Position numbers and translations under genes: made by a program. Shown here in pieces: positions 46,839 to 54,294 of a stretch of DNA of 64,000 nucleotides (the first letter of the stretch is position 1; every line of letters starts with the position of its first letter). The stretch spans positions 423,573 through 487,572 of the forward strand of contig JADCRZ010000001.1 in assembly GCA_015069695.1 (NCBI GenBank), in the 5' to 3' direction. The stretch is from Williamsia sp. (lineage in GTDB: Bacteria; Bacteroidota; Bacteroidia; Chitinophagales; Chitinophagaceae). Under the pieces are notes generated by a model. The model was not told the origin of the DNA. It saw only the letters and a list, made by a program, of their open reading frames with translations, and searched no databases.

Positions 46839-47891
46839 ATGCTTCACGCGAACAAGCTTTTTGTTGTTTTATTGCTCACCGGTCTTCTTACTGCCTGTAA
46901 AAAAGAGGTGGATCCGGTTATTGTCATCCCGCCTTCATCCGGCTCGCAAGTGGAACTGAGCGGATTGGCCGGCAGTGAAACAGGCGCCAATGCAGCCAAT
47001 GCTGTTTGGGTTGACCTGAGTGCCGATAAGCCGACCTCTGTTGCAAGAGCAGCCTGGGATCTGGGATTTTACAGTGGCGGTGATTTCCGGGTGATCATCA
47101 ACAATACAACGGCTGCAGCTGCGAAGGTGCTGGGCAAAAACGACCTTGCGCAGGTAGGGACGGCTGATACGGTGGGCGTTACCCTGGCCTTTAGCCAGGC
47201 TGCTCCCAGCGCTGCCGAGTTTGGATTGATCGATGATGTATCCGGCGACCTCAGCAAGACCCTGATACCGGCCGTTTCTTCTACGGAGGCAGACAACAAG
47301 GTGATTATCCTGAACCGGGGCATTGGCGGCGGAGTGGCTGCGCGGGCCTGGAAGAAGCTGCGCATCCTGCGTGCAGGCAGCGGGTATACCCTGCAGTATG
47401 CCAACATCACCGATGCTGCTTATAAAACCGTGAGCATTTCAAAAGATGCTGCGTACAATTTCAGGTTTGTGTCGCTTGATGAGGGCGCTGTTGTGAATGT
47501 AGAACCCCGGAAAGATTCCTGGGACCTGGTATGGACCTACTCGATGTACAAAACGGCTTTTGGCGCAGGCGATGTTCCTTATGCATTTTCTGACCTGGTG
47601 TTTATCAACAAGCTGGCAGGCGTGCAGGCAGCGGAAGTGCTTACCAGCACCGTCAGCTACGACAGCTTTGCCTGGACCAACTTGACCGGCCTCAGCTTCA
47701 GCAGCGACCGGGATGTGATCGGTTCAAAATGGAGGGCTACTACAGGAACCGTCGGCGTAAAGACAGACCGGTTCTATGTGCTGAAAGACGCTGCCGGCAA
47801 TGTGTACAAATTAAAATTCCTGAGCTTCACCTCCCAGGACGGCGGCACAAGAGGAAAACCGGTGATCCGGTATGAGCTGGTGAAGAAGTAG
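46839..47891 (+). CDS. HmuY family lipoprotein lacking histidines
   Basis: The 350-residue lipoprotein starts MLHANKLFVVLLLTGLLTAC, with the lipidated Cys in LTAC. Two HmuY-like halves follow: WVDLSADKPTSVARAAWDLG and GAVVNVEPRKDSWDLVWTYS, each with the W-DL/V motif. HmuY proteins bind heme at the cell surface and pass it to the TonB receptor. The mature chain here has no His at all and a single Met (in TYSMYK), so the bis-His or His/Met ligation known from HmuY cannot form. It may bind another tetrapyrrole or use other ligands. The ATG at 46839 is chosen for the signal. Confidence 0.82.
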   Translation: MLHANKLFVVLLLTGLLTACKKEVDPVIVIPPSSGSQVELSGLAGSETGANAANAVWVDLSADKPTSVARAAWDLGFYSGGDFRVIINNTTAAAAKVLGKNDLAQVGTADTVGVTLAFSQAAPSAAEFGLIDDVSGDLSKTLIPAVSSTEADNKVIILNRGIGGGVAARAWKKLRILRAGSGYTLQYANITDAAYKTVSISKDAAYNFRFVSLDEGAVVNVEPRKDSWDLVWTYSMYKTAFGAGDVPYAFSDLVFINKLAGVQAAEVLTSTVSYDSFAWTNLTGLSFSSDRDVIGSKWRATTGTVGVKTDRFYVLKDAAGNVYKLKFLSFTSQDGGTRGKPVIRYELVKK

Positions 47892-47941
47892 TATTATATT
47901 CTTGCATACACCATTTTTAAAAATATGAAAAGCTGGTCTAC

Positions 47942-50158
47942 ATGAATATATCTGGTAAAAAAATTTGCTGTGTGATGATTGTGGCATTGAGCCAGTCTGC
48001 GGTAGCACAACGCCTGCCTTCAACTGTTGATACAACCCGCAGCAGAACGCTGGACAGCATCATCGTCAGTTCTGCCAGGCTCAACGCAGCTTCGTTTATG
48101 CCTTCCGTTGAGGGGATGCATATTTATGCGGGTAAAAAGACCAATACGGTGATGATGGATCCTTCAACGGTCAACCTGGCCCAGAATTCAGCCCGGATGG
48201 CGTTTGCCCAGATACCTGGTTTGACCCTCTGGGAAATGGATGGCGCCGGCACCCAGCTCAACATGGGTTCCCGCGGTACAGACACGCACCGCTCAATCGA
48301 GCTGAATGTGCGGCAGAACGGGTACAACGTCAACTCTGATATGTTCGGGTATCCTGAAGCGCATTATACGCCTCCTCTGCAGGCTGTGCAGCGTGTAGAA
48401 CTGGTGCGCGGATCGGCGGCCCTTCAGTTTGGCAGCCAGTTCGGCGGCATGCTGAACCTGGTGATGAAGGAAGGTGATTCTACCAGGCCCTTTTCCCTGC
48501 AATCCGAACAGACTGCCGGTTCCAACGGACTGTTCAATTCCTTTAACTCAGTTGGCGGAAAGAAGGGCAAGATCAGCTATTACGCTTATTACGACCAACG
48601 CAGCGGCAATGGATGGCGCCGGAATGCGGCGTATCAATACCACGCTTACCACATCAACATCAGGTACGATTTCAACCAAAACGGAAGCATCGGTGTGCAG
48701 TTCTCGCGGATGGATTACCGGCAGCAGATCGCCGGAGGCTTAACAGATGTGCAGTTCAAAGCTGACCCCCGTCAATCACTGCGATCCCGCAATTTTTTTA
48801 GTCCGGATATCAACCTGCCTGCCCTGCTGTTCAATTACCGGTTTAGTCCGCATACAAAGCTGGAGATTATTTCACACTACCTGTTTGGCCAGCGCAACAG
48901 CGTACAGTTCCTCAATACGCCTGACATTCCGGATACGGTCAATACCGCCCTGCGCACGTACAATCCCCGGCAGGTAGACCGCGATTACTACAACGGCTTT
49001 ACGACGGAAGCCAGGCTGCTGCATGAATACCGGATAGGAGCTGCATCCGGGACGCTCTCTGCCGGTCTGCGCTATTTTACACAACTCACCAGGCGAAGGC
49101 AAAAAGGCGTGGGCACCGCAGCCAGCGATTATGACCTGGGCCTTACCAAACCCTACGGCATCGACCTGCGGTTCAACACAGACAACTGGGCTGCCTTTGC
49201 AGAGAATGTCTTCCAATTAACAGAGCGGTTCTCCATAACGCCGGGAGCGCGTTTTGAAGAGATCCGGACAAGTCTGCAGGGCGTGATCAGCAATGCCACA
49301 GTGCCCGTAAGCTACAGGGGCAACCGGCATTTTCCGCTGTTTGGAACCGGGTTGCAATACACCGTCAGCAAATCGGCCGAGCTATATGGCAACCTGTCGC
49401 AAGCCTACCGGCCATACCTGTACGCCAACGTAACCCCCGCCGATAGAATCGACCAGATAGATCCTGATCTGAAAGACAGCAAGGGCTATGACGCCGATCT
49501 CGGTTTCCGCGGCAGTATCAAAGACATCCTGAAATTCGATGTGAACGGCTATTACCTGTTCTATGGCAACAAGATCGGCCAGCTCACGCTTCACAACCAG
49601 ACAGGCGCTTCTTATCTCTACACAACCAATATCGGCGATGCTGCCATCAAAGGGGTGGAAGCGTATGTATCCTTTTCCTTCCTCCGCCTGCTATCGCCCG
49701 GTCTTGCACAAGGCACACCGTATCAGCTTCGCCTGTTCAATTCTTTTTCGTACACCCATGCCCGTTATCAGCGTGCTGCGATCAACAAATCAGGTATGAA
49801 CGTCCCTATCACAGGCAACCAGGTTGAAGGTGTGCCCGCCATCATCAACCGTACGGGTCTGCTCTGGCAGCAAGGCGCCCTCTCCGCCGCACTTGATTTC
49901 ACCTGGGTAGGCAAAAGCTTCAGCGATGCCAATAACACGGTGTTTAATCCTACGGGTGCCACTGGCATCGTTCCTTCTTATCACTTGTGGGATTTGAACG
50001 CGAGATGGCGTTTTCTGTCGTACTACTCGCTTACAGGCGGCATCAACAACTTGCTGAACACGCATTATTTTACGCGGCGTATAAATATGTACCCTGGCCC
50101 TGGTATCCTGCCGGGTGATGGGAGAACGTTTTATGTTTCGGTGGGAGTGGGGTTGTAG
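47942..50158 (+). CDS. TonB-dependent receptor, FecA-like
   Basis: The 738-residue outer membrane receptor has a short signal (ending SQSAVAQ), a TonB box-like SIIVSSARL, and a plug with TLWEMDGAGTQLNMGSRGTD, ELVRGSAALQFGSQFGGMLN. The barrel carries SQAYRPYLYANVTPADRID, typical of Fe(III)-dicitrate receptors. It lacks the N-terminal signalling domain that FecA uses to activate FecR/FecI, and no such genes are nearby. It lies 50 bases after HmuY and should belong to the same operon; the ligand is inferred to be iron citrate or a related siderophore. Confidence 0.85.
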   Translation: MNISGKKICCVMIVALSQSAVAQRLPSTVDTTRSRTLDSIIVSSARLNAASFMPSVEGMHIYAGKKTNTVMMDPSTVNLAQNSARMAFAQIPGLTLWEMDGAGTQLNMGSRGTDTHRSIELNVRQNGYNVNSDMFGYPEAHYTPPLQAVQRVELVRGSAALQFGSQFGGMLNLVMKEGDSTRPFSLQSEQTAGSNGLFNSFNSVGGKKGKISYYAYYDQRSGNGWRRNAAYQYHAYHINIRYDFNQNGSIGVQFSRMDYRQQIAGGLTDVQFKADPRQSLRSRNFFSPDINLPALLFNYRFSPHTKLEIISHYLFGQRNSVQFLNTPDIPDTVNTALRTYNPRQVDRDYYNGFTTEARLLHEYRIGAASGTLSAGLRYFTQLTRRRQKGVGTAASDYDLGLTKPYGIDLRFNTDNWAAFAENVFQLTERFSITPGARFEEIRTSLQGVISNATVPVSYRGNRHFPLFGTGLQYTVSKSAELYGNLSQAYRPYLYANVTPADRIDQIDPDLKDSKGYDADLGFRGSIKDILKFDVNGYYLFYGNKIGQLTLHNQTGASYLYTTNIGDAAIKGVEAYVSFSFLRLLSPGLAQGTPYQLRLFNSFSYTHARYQRAAINKSGMNVPITGNQVEGVPAIINRTGLLWQQGALSAALDFTWVGKSFSDANNTVFNPTGATGIVPSYHLWDLNARWRFLSYYSLTGGINNLLNTHYFTRRINMYPGPGILPGDGRTFYVSVGVGL

Positions 50159-50249
50159 AAGTAAAATTTGTCCATCAGATTGCATGGTTCCTCCATTTTT
50201 CCCGAATGCTTGATTTGCCAATTTTGCCTTGCACAACAAAGCAAGCAAA

Positions 50250-50615
50250 ATGAGTAAAACAGCAATCGTAATTCTTTCCGATCCCAAGAGCGGTTCGGAT
50301 GAAGCGCTGGGACGGGCGTTTAATGCACTGGCAGCAGCGTATGACTTTAAAACCAAGGCCGAAGAAGTAAAGATCATTTTCCAGGGTGCAGGTACCAGGT
50401 GGCCCGAACAACTGCAACGACCGGAACATCCGGCCTACGAACTTTACCAGGCGGTCGCAGATAAGATCGAAGGCGTTTCCAGCGGCTGCGCAGATGTGTT
50501 TGGCGGAGATCCATCAGGCCTTGAGCTGATCCATGACAACCAGGTGCCGGGCACATCGGGCCTGCCAAGTTTTGTCAATTTAAAGAATGATGGATTTGAT
50601 GTCCTTGTTTTTTAA
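50250..50615 (+). CDS. DsrE family protein
   Basis: The 121-residue protein starts MSKTAIVILSDPKSGSDEAL, giving the DsrE-like Rossmann-type core (AIVILSD; EEVKIIFQGAGTRWPEQL). A Cys in SSGCADVFGG sits where DsrE/TusD relatives carry the active sulfur-transfer Cys. Family members handle persulfide sulfur; the role next to iron/heme genes is not known. MSKTA at 50250 is taken as start; an upstream ATG at 50229 adds seven residues. It follows the receptor by 91 bases, possibly in the same operon. Confidence 0.8.
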   Translation: MSKTAIVILSDPKSGSDEALGRAFNALAAAYDFKTKAEEVKIIFQGAGTRWPEQLQRPEHPAYELYQAVADKIEGVSSGCADVFGGDPSGLELIHDNQVPGTSGLPSFVNLKNDGFDVLVF

Positions 50616-50677
50616 CGCAATTTCTCCAACTCTATCCCTTCTGCCAGCCGGCAGAGGGGCTATTTTGATCGTTGAAT

Positions 50678-51595
50678 ATGACAGCCATTTTTCATCCGGG
50701 TGAGCGTGAGATCCAGCACAGAACAGGGGAGGCACACATCGCCGATGCCATCAAAAGCATTGTTACCGGTACCCTTGCCAACAACGCCATCAACTTTGTT
50801 GAAAAGCAGCCCATGGTCATTGTGGGCAGCAGGAATGACGCAGGCGAACCCTGGGCATCCCTGCTCGTCGGCCATGTTGGCTTTGCCCGGGTGCCGGACC
50901 CTGGTACGATCCAGTTTGATACCCGGCAGATCAGCAGCAACGGAACCGATATTTTCTTTTCCAACCTGCGCCAGGACGATCAGATCGGCAGCCTGTTTAT
51001 CGAGTTAAATTCCCGGAAGCGGCTGCGCGTGAACGGTACTTGCAAATGGGAAGGTTCATTGATCGAATTAAAGATAAAGCATGCTTATCCCAACTGTCCC
51101 AAGTATATCCAGCGCCGGATCATATCTATGCCGGAGGGTTTTCAAAAGCTGACTTCCGTGACTGCAGAAGGGATCCATCTGACGGACCATATGATCGACT
51201 GGATAAAAGGGGCAGACGCCTTGTTTGTGGCGAGCGCTGGTGCGGACGGCGGTCTGGATGCCTCCCACCGGGGTGGTAATCCGGGTTTTATCCAGCTCAT
51301 TGACAACAAGGTGCTGAAAATACCCGACTATCCGGGCAATAGTTTGTTCAATACGTTTGGAAACATTGTACAGAACCCGAAGGTCGGTTTGCTGTTGATT
51401 GATTTTGAGCAAAAACAAACCTTGCAAATAACAGGCACGGCCAGCCTGCTGTTTGACCAGACAAGTGAGGCAGATCTGTTGAGGACCAAAGGCACAGGCC
51501 GGTATTGGCTTTTCCATCCTTCCCGCTGGCTACATACCATCGATCACCACAACATTGAATGGACGTTTTTAGAATACTCCCGGTTCAATCCCTGA
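50678..51595 (+). CDS. PNPOx-like FMN-binding split-barrel protein
   Basis: The 305-residue protein has two segments of the pyridoxamine-phosphate oxidase fold. The first has QPMVIVGSRNDAGEPWASLL and RLRVNGTCKWEG; the second has GLDASHRGGNPGFIQLIDN and LLIDFEQKQTLQITGTASL. These patterns line the flavin pocket. Relatives include flavin-linked reductases and, in some bacteria, heme-degrading HugZ/HutZ enzymes, which would suit this neighbourhood; that link is inference only. The ATG at 50678 is used; a TTG at 50672 is less likely. It lies 62 bases after the DsrE gene. Confidence 0.8.
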   Translation: MTAIFHPGEREIQHRTGEAHIADAIKSIVTGTLANNAINFVEKQPMVIVGSRNDAGEPWASLLVGHVGFARVPDPGTIQFDTRQISSNGTDIFFSNLRQDDQIGSLFIELNSRKRLRVNGTCKWEGSLIELKIKHAYPNCPKYIQRRIISMPEGFQKLTSVTAEGIHLTDHMIDWIKGADALFVASAGADGGLDASHRGGNPGFIQLIDNKVLKIPDYPGNSLFNTFGNIVQNPKVGLLLIDFEQKQTLQITGTASLLFDQTSEADLLRTKGTGRYWLFHPSRWLHTIDHHNIEWTFLEYSRFNP

Positions 51596-51951
51596 GCAAG
51601 CCTGCTTGTAAATTACATTCACCAGATTGCGATTAGAAGCAGCACGATCGAGTGGTTTCACGGGTCGGACTCAAGCAACAGTAGCTTGCCGGCGCTCGTC
51701 GAATGGCAGGCTTATATCAAATTGAATTTAAGCGTATGGTATTCCATGTTCCGGCAGGAACATAGGATACCATACGCTTAAATTCAAGTTCGTATTAACC
51801 TGGCCGCGGTTGTCGGGTGGGGACTTGTGCTGCCTGCGGATCAAAGTTGGCAAAGGAGATTGGGGCGAATGATCCGGAACCTTTTATGGCATCTTCGCAA
51901 GGCATTGCATTAATTTGCTGTGCGAACCCCACATCAGCTTGAACCTGATCT
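51596..51951. other. intergenic region with structured sequence
   Basis: These 356 bases carry no ORF I can support. Bases 51650-51702 can fold (GCAACAGTAGCTTGC and complementary CGAG/CTCG ends), and a long hairpin lies at 51722-51787. The rest is plain. No transposase remnant was found. Confidence 0.5.
51722..51787. repeat. long hairpin (31-base stem, 4-base loop)
   Basis: The left arm (51722-51752, starting TTGAATTTAAGCGTATGG) pairs with the right arm (51757-51787) with only two mismatches near the tip. The loop is GGCA. There is no T tract after it, and the stem is longer than a normal terminator. It may be a miniature inverted-repeat element or a structured RNA between two tandem genes. 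Confidence 0.75.
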
Positions 51952-52419
51952 ATGAAGTTTATGCAGCAGAAATTTGAATACTATATGCAGCAATGCCTCG
52001 CGCTGGCAGAAAGGGCTTTGCAGGCCGGCGATCCACCGGTAGGCGCCCTGGTCGTCTTTAGGGATCAGGTTATCGGCACCGGCATTGAAACAGGAAAATC
52101 AACCGGCGATATCACCAACCACGCTGAAATCCTGGCGATCAGGGATGCTGTCAGGAACGGGCACCAGGACAAGCTGCCTTTGTCGCAGTTGTTCACCACT
52201 CATGAACCCTGTGTGATGTGCTCTTATGTGATCAGGCATCATAAGATACCGGACATTGTTTATGGAGTTTCCGTACCCTTTGTTGGCGGTGCCACTTCTC
52301 TATTCGGGATCTTGACTACAGAGCAGGTGCCCAAATGGGGCGCAAAGCCGACGATTACGGAAGGCATATGTGCAGCAGCCTGCGAGGCGCTTAATCAAAG
52401 GTTCAAATCAAGGCTTTAA
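51952..52419 (+). CDS. cytidine/deoxycytidylate deaminase family (nucleoside deaminase)
   Basis: The 155-residue protein has the zinc-dependent deaminase motifs HAEILAIRDAV (catalytic Glu) and EPCVMCSYVIRHHKIPDIVYG (PCxxC). It is close in size to guanine/tRNA-adenosine deaminases. The TadA and guanine deaminase subgroups cannot be separated by eye; the C-terminal EALNQRF and the pairing with a regulator favour a metabolic nucleoside or base deaminase over tRNA editing. Two ATGs are possible (51952, 51961). The AraC gene follows at five bases, so the two are cotranscribed. Confidence 0.85.
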   Translation: MKFMQQKFEYYMQQCLALAERALQAGDPPVGALVVFRDQVIGTGIETGKSTGDITNHAEILAIRDAVRNGHQDKLPLSQLFTTHEPCVMCSYVIRHHKIPDIVYGVSVPFVGGATSLFGILTTEQVPKWGAKPTITEGICAAACEALNQRFKSRL

Positions 52420-52424
52420 AGACT

Positions 52425-53306
52425 ATGTTGGCACAACCCGTTTATACGCTCGTAAATCAGCAGAATGGCAATCTGTCATTCAAGATTTTTGCGTTTGACA
52501 ACACCAGCTATTTCGATCATATCCAGCGGAACAATTATTTTACGATCATCATTATCACCGACGGAAAAGGCATGGCCAAAGTAGATTTTTGTGAATATGC
52601 ATTTGGCGCCGATACCCTGTTTGCCTTTTATCCTTACCAGCCCTTTATGCTGACTTCCACATCGGCCATCAGTGGCTTTGCGATCCAGTTTCACCACGAC
52701 TTTTTCTGCATTTACAGGCACCACAAAGAAATTGCCAGCAACGGAATTTTGTTCAACAATATCTACCAGCAGCCGTTCATCAGTTTACACCAAAACACAA
52801 GAACTACCCTCGTTCATTTAGTTGATGAGATCATCGGTGAACTAAAAACAGAAAGCCTGCAAAGAGATGAGATGATCGTTTCTTACTTGAAGATCCTGTT
52901 GGTTCACGCAACCAGGATAAAGATGGAACAGCAATCCGGGCAGCTGAATACATCTGCTGCCGACACGCACATCGGCGTGGTGCAAAACTTAAAAGCTGCC
53001 ATTGAAGAAAATTTCCGCCTGAAGCATTCTGCAGGCGATTACGCCATGCTCCTGAACCTCTCCCTGAATGCCCTGGCCCGGATCACCAAAAACCACTTCA
53101 ACAAAACCCTGTCTGACCTGATCGCGGAACGGATCATTATAGAAGCAAAAAGAGAATTATATCTCACAAACAAAACGGTCAAAGAGATTGCCTACGAACT
53201 GGGCTATGATGATGAATATTATTTTAGCCGGTTCTTTAAAGCCAAGACGGATGTATCACCGCAGTTGTATAGGGATACGATTGGGTTTAATAGAGGGGGA
53301 AGTTAG
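52425..53306 (+). CDS. AraC family transcriptional regulator
   Basis: The 293-residue regulator has an N-terminal cupin-like sensing domain (residues 1-160, ADTLFAFYPYQPFML; GFAIQFHHDFF) and a C-terminal AraC DNA-binding domain with two helix-turn-helix units (LKHSAGDYAMLLNLSLNALA, and TVKEIAYELGYDDEYYFSRF followed by FKAKTDVSPQLYR). It is translated right after the deaminase gene and may regulate it or a linked purine/pyrimidine pathway. The effector is unknown. Confidence 0.9.
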   Translation: MLAQPVYTLVNQQNGNLSFKIFAFDNTSYFDHIQRNNYFTIIIITDGKGMAKVDFCEYAFGADTLFAFYPYQPFMLTSTSAISGFAIQFHHDFFCIYRHHKEIASNGILFNNIYQQPFISLHQNTRTTLVHLVDEIIGELKTESLQRDEMIVSYLKILLVHATRIKMEQQSGQLNTSAADTHIGVVQNLKAAIEENFRLKHSAGDYAMLLNLSLNALARITKNHFNKTLSDLIAERIIIEAKRELYLTNKTVKEIAYELGYDDEYYFSRFFKAKTDVSPQLYRDTIGFNRGGS

Positions 53307-53389
53307 GTGGGAGGTTCTTGGTAAGCAAATTATAGAGGCCGCTATTAACAGGATGACTGTTAAAATAGATTTATTTTCAGGGTGGCATC

Positions 53390-53515
53390 GTGGAAAGAAC
53401 GAAGCTATATAGAGTGGCTATCGGCTTGAACCTTGACGAACTATCTTCAAAGTTTGAGATTTATGGAGTGCATGAAAATGGAGATATTTATCTTTTAACA
53501 AAAACATGCTTATAG
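53390..53515 (+). CDS. possible small protein or gene fragment
   Basis: A GTG-started frame encodes 41 residues, including ERTKLYRVAIGLNLDEL and YGVHENGDIYLLTK, with a normal amino-acid mix. No ATG is available and the frame begins only a few codons upstream, so it may be the remains of a longer gene. I do not recognise it. Confidence is low. Confidence 0.25.
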   Translation: MERTKLYRVAIGLNLDELSSKFEIYGVHENGDIYLLTKTCL

Positions 53516-53522
53516 CCGCCTT

Positions 53523-53552
53523 TTTGATTGATAGGAAAACTTCATAGTTTTA
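53523..53552 (+). promoter_or_regulatory. candidate promoter of the 52-residue ORF
   Basis: TTTG (53523-53526), an 18-base spacer and TAGTTTTA (53545-53552) approach the Bacteroidota promoter consensus. The second box ends four bases before the ATG at 53557, so either the transcript is almost leaderless or the true start codon is downstream (ATG at 53566). Confidence 0.35.
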
Positions 53553-53556
53553 CTAT

Positions 53557-53715
53557 ATGAAGAAAATGGTAAAAACCTACAGTAGCCTGTTTAACAAGGA
53601 TGTTACCATTACGATTGACGAGCGTTTGAATAAATTGAAAGGTAAAATCCTGGCTCCCAAAAAGCTTGCACAGGCTAACAAGCAGCTTAAAAAGTTGAAG
53701 ACATTGCCTCGCTGA
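53557..53715 (+). CDS. small basic hypothetical protein
   Basis: A 52-residue ORF begins MKKMVKTYSSLFNKDVTITI and continues DERLNKLKGKILAPKKLAQA, then NKQLKKLKTLPR. It is basic, largely helical in appearance and preceded by a fair promoter. A regulatory or antitoxin-like role is possible, but nothing in the sequence proves it. The rest of the gap (53716-54139) holds no supported gene. Confidence 0.4.
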   Translation: MKKMVKTYSSLFNKDVTITIDERLNKLKGKILAPKKLAQANKQLKKLKTLPR

Positions 53716-54139
53716 GATAATTTGTGCCTTGTCCCCCAATTTGCAGTGTTGTCTGCGATTGCTTTTCACTTCTCCACATTCATGTTGCTTAATACATCCC
53801 CTCAGATTTGAACGATCTTGAGTAGAGGTAAGGGGCTGATAAGATAAAAAGCCCATAAATCCACATTTCACTTTGCATGCTTTGAATGAGTTTGATGTCT
53901 CCTAACCGGAGAAAGTTTACAAGTGCCATTTTAGCTGGTGAACTTGCCAGGCACACTTGCACATGGTGCCCTTGGTTACGTATTTCCCTGTATTCCTCAA
54001 GTCAGCTATTGCAAAATAGCAGGTCAGCAACGGGTTATCGGAGATATGCAAAAAAATGAGAGATAGGGAAGGGCTGAAAAGAAAAACGCTACAAATCAAG
54101 TGTTTGTAGCGCTTTGAACAAGGTTGCTTTGTGTCTCAG

Positions 54140-54224
54140 CGGAGAGAGAGGGATTCGAACCCCCGGACCTGTGACAGTCAACGGTTTTCAAGACCGCCGC
54201 TTTAAACCGCTCAGCCATCTCTCC
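54140..54224 (-). tRNA. tRNA-Ser (TGA)
   Basis: On the minus strand the gene has a GGAGAGA/TCTCTCC acceptor stem, a D-arm (TGGCTGAGCGG), the anticodon TGA (TCTTGAAAA), a long class II variable arm identical to that of the tRNA-Ser at 38043-38130, and the T-arm GGGTTCGAATCCC. CCA is not encoded (CTGA follows the discriminator G). Confidence 0.95.
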
Positions 54225-54294
54225 GCGGCAAATGTACTGTTTGAATCTATTTAGCCAAAAAAATTTTATCCCTGCGAATTGTACCTTCGTGCCG

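Noticed and set aside
51722..51787. Reading the long hairpin as a transcription terminator
   Set aside because: The stem is 31 bases, lacks a following T run, and lies about 125 bases after the preceding stop codon.
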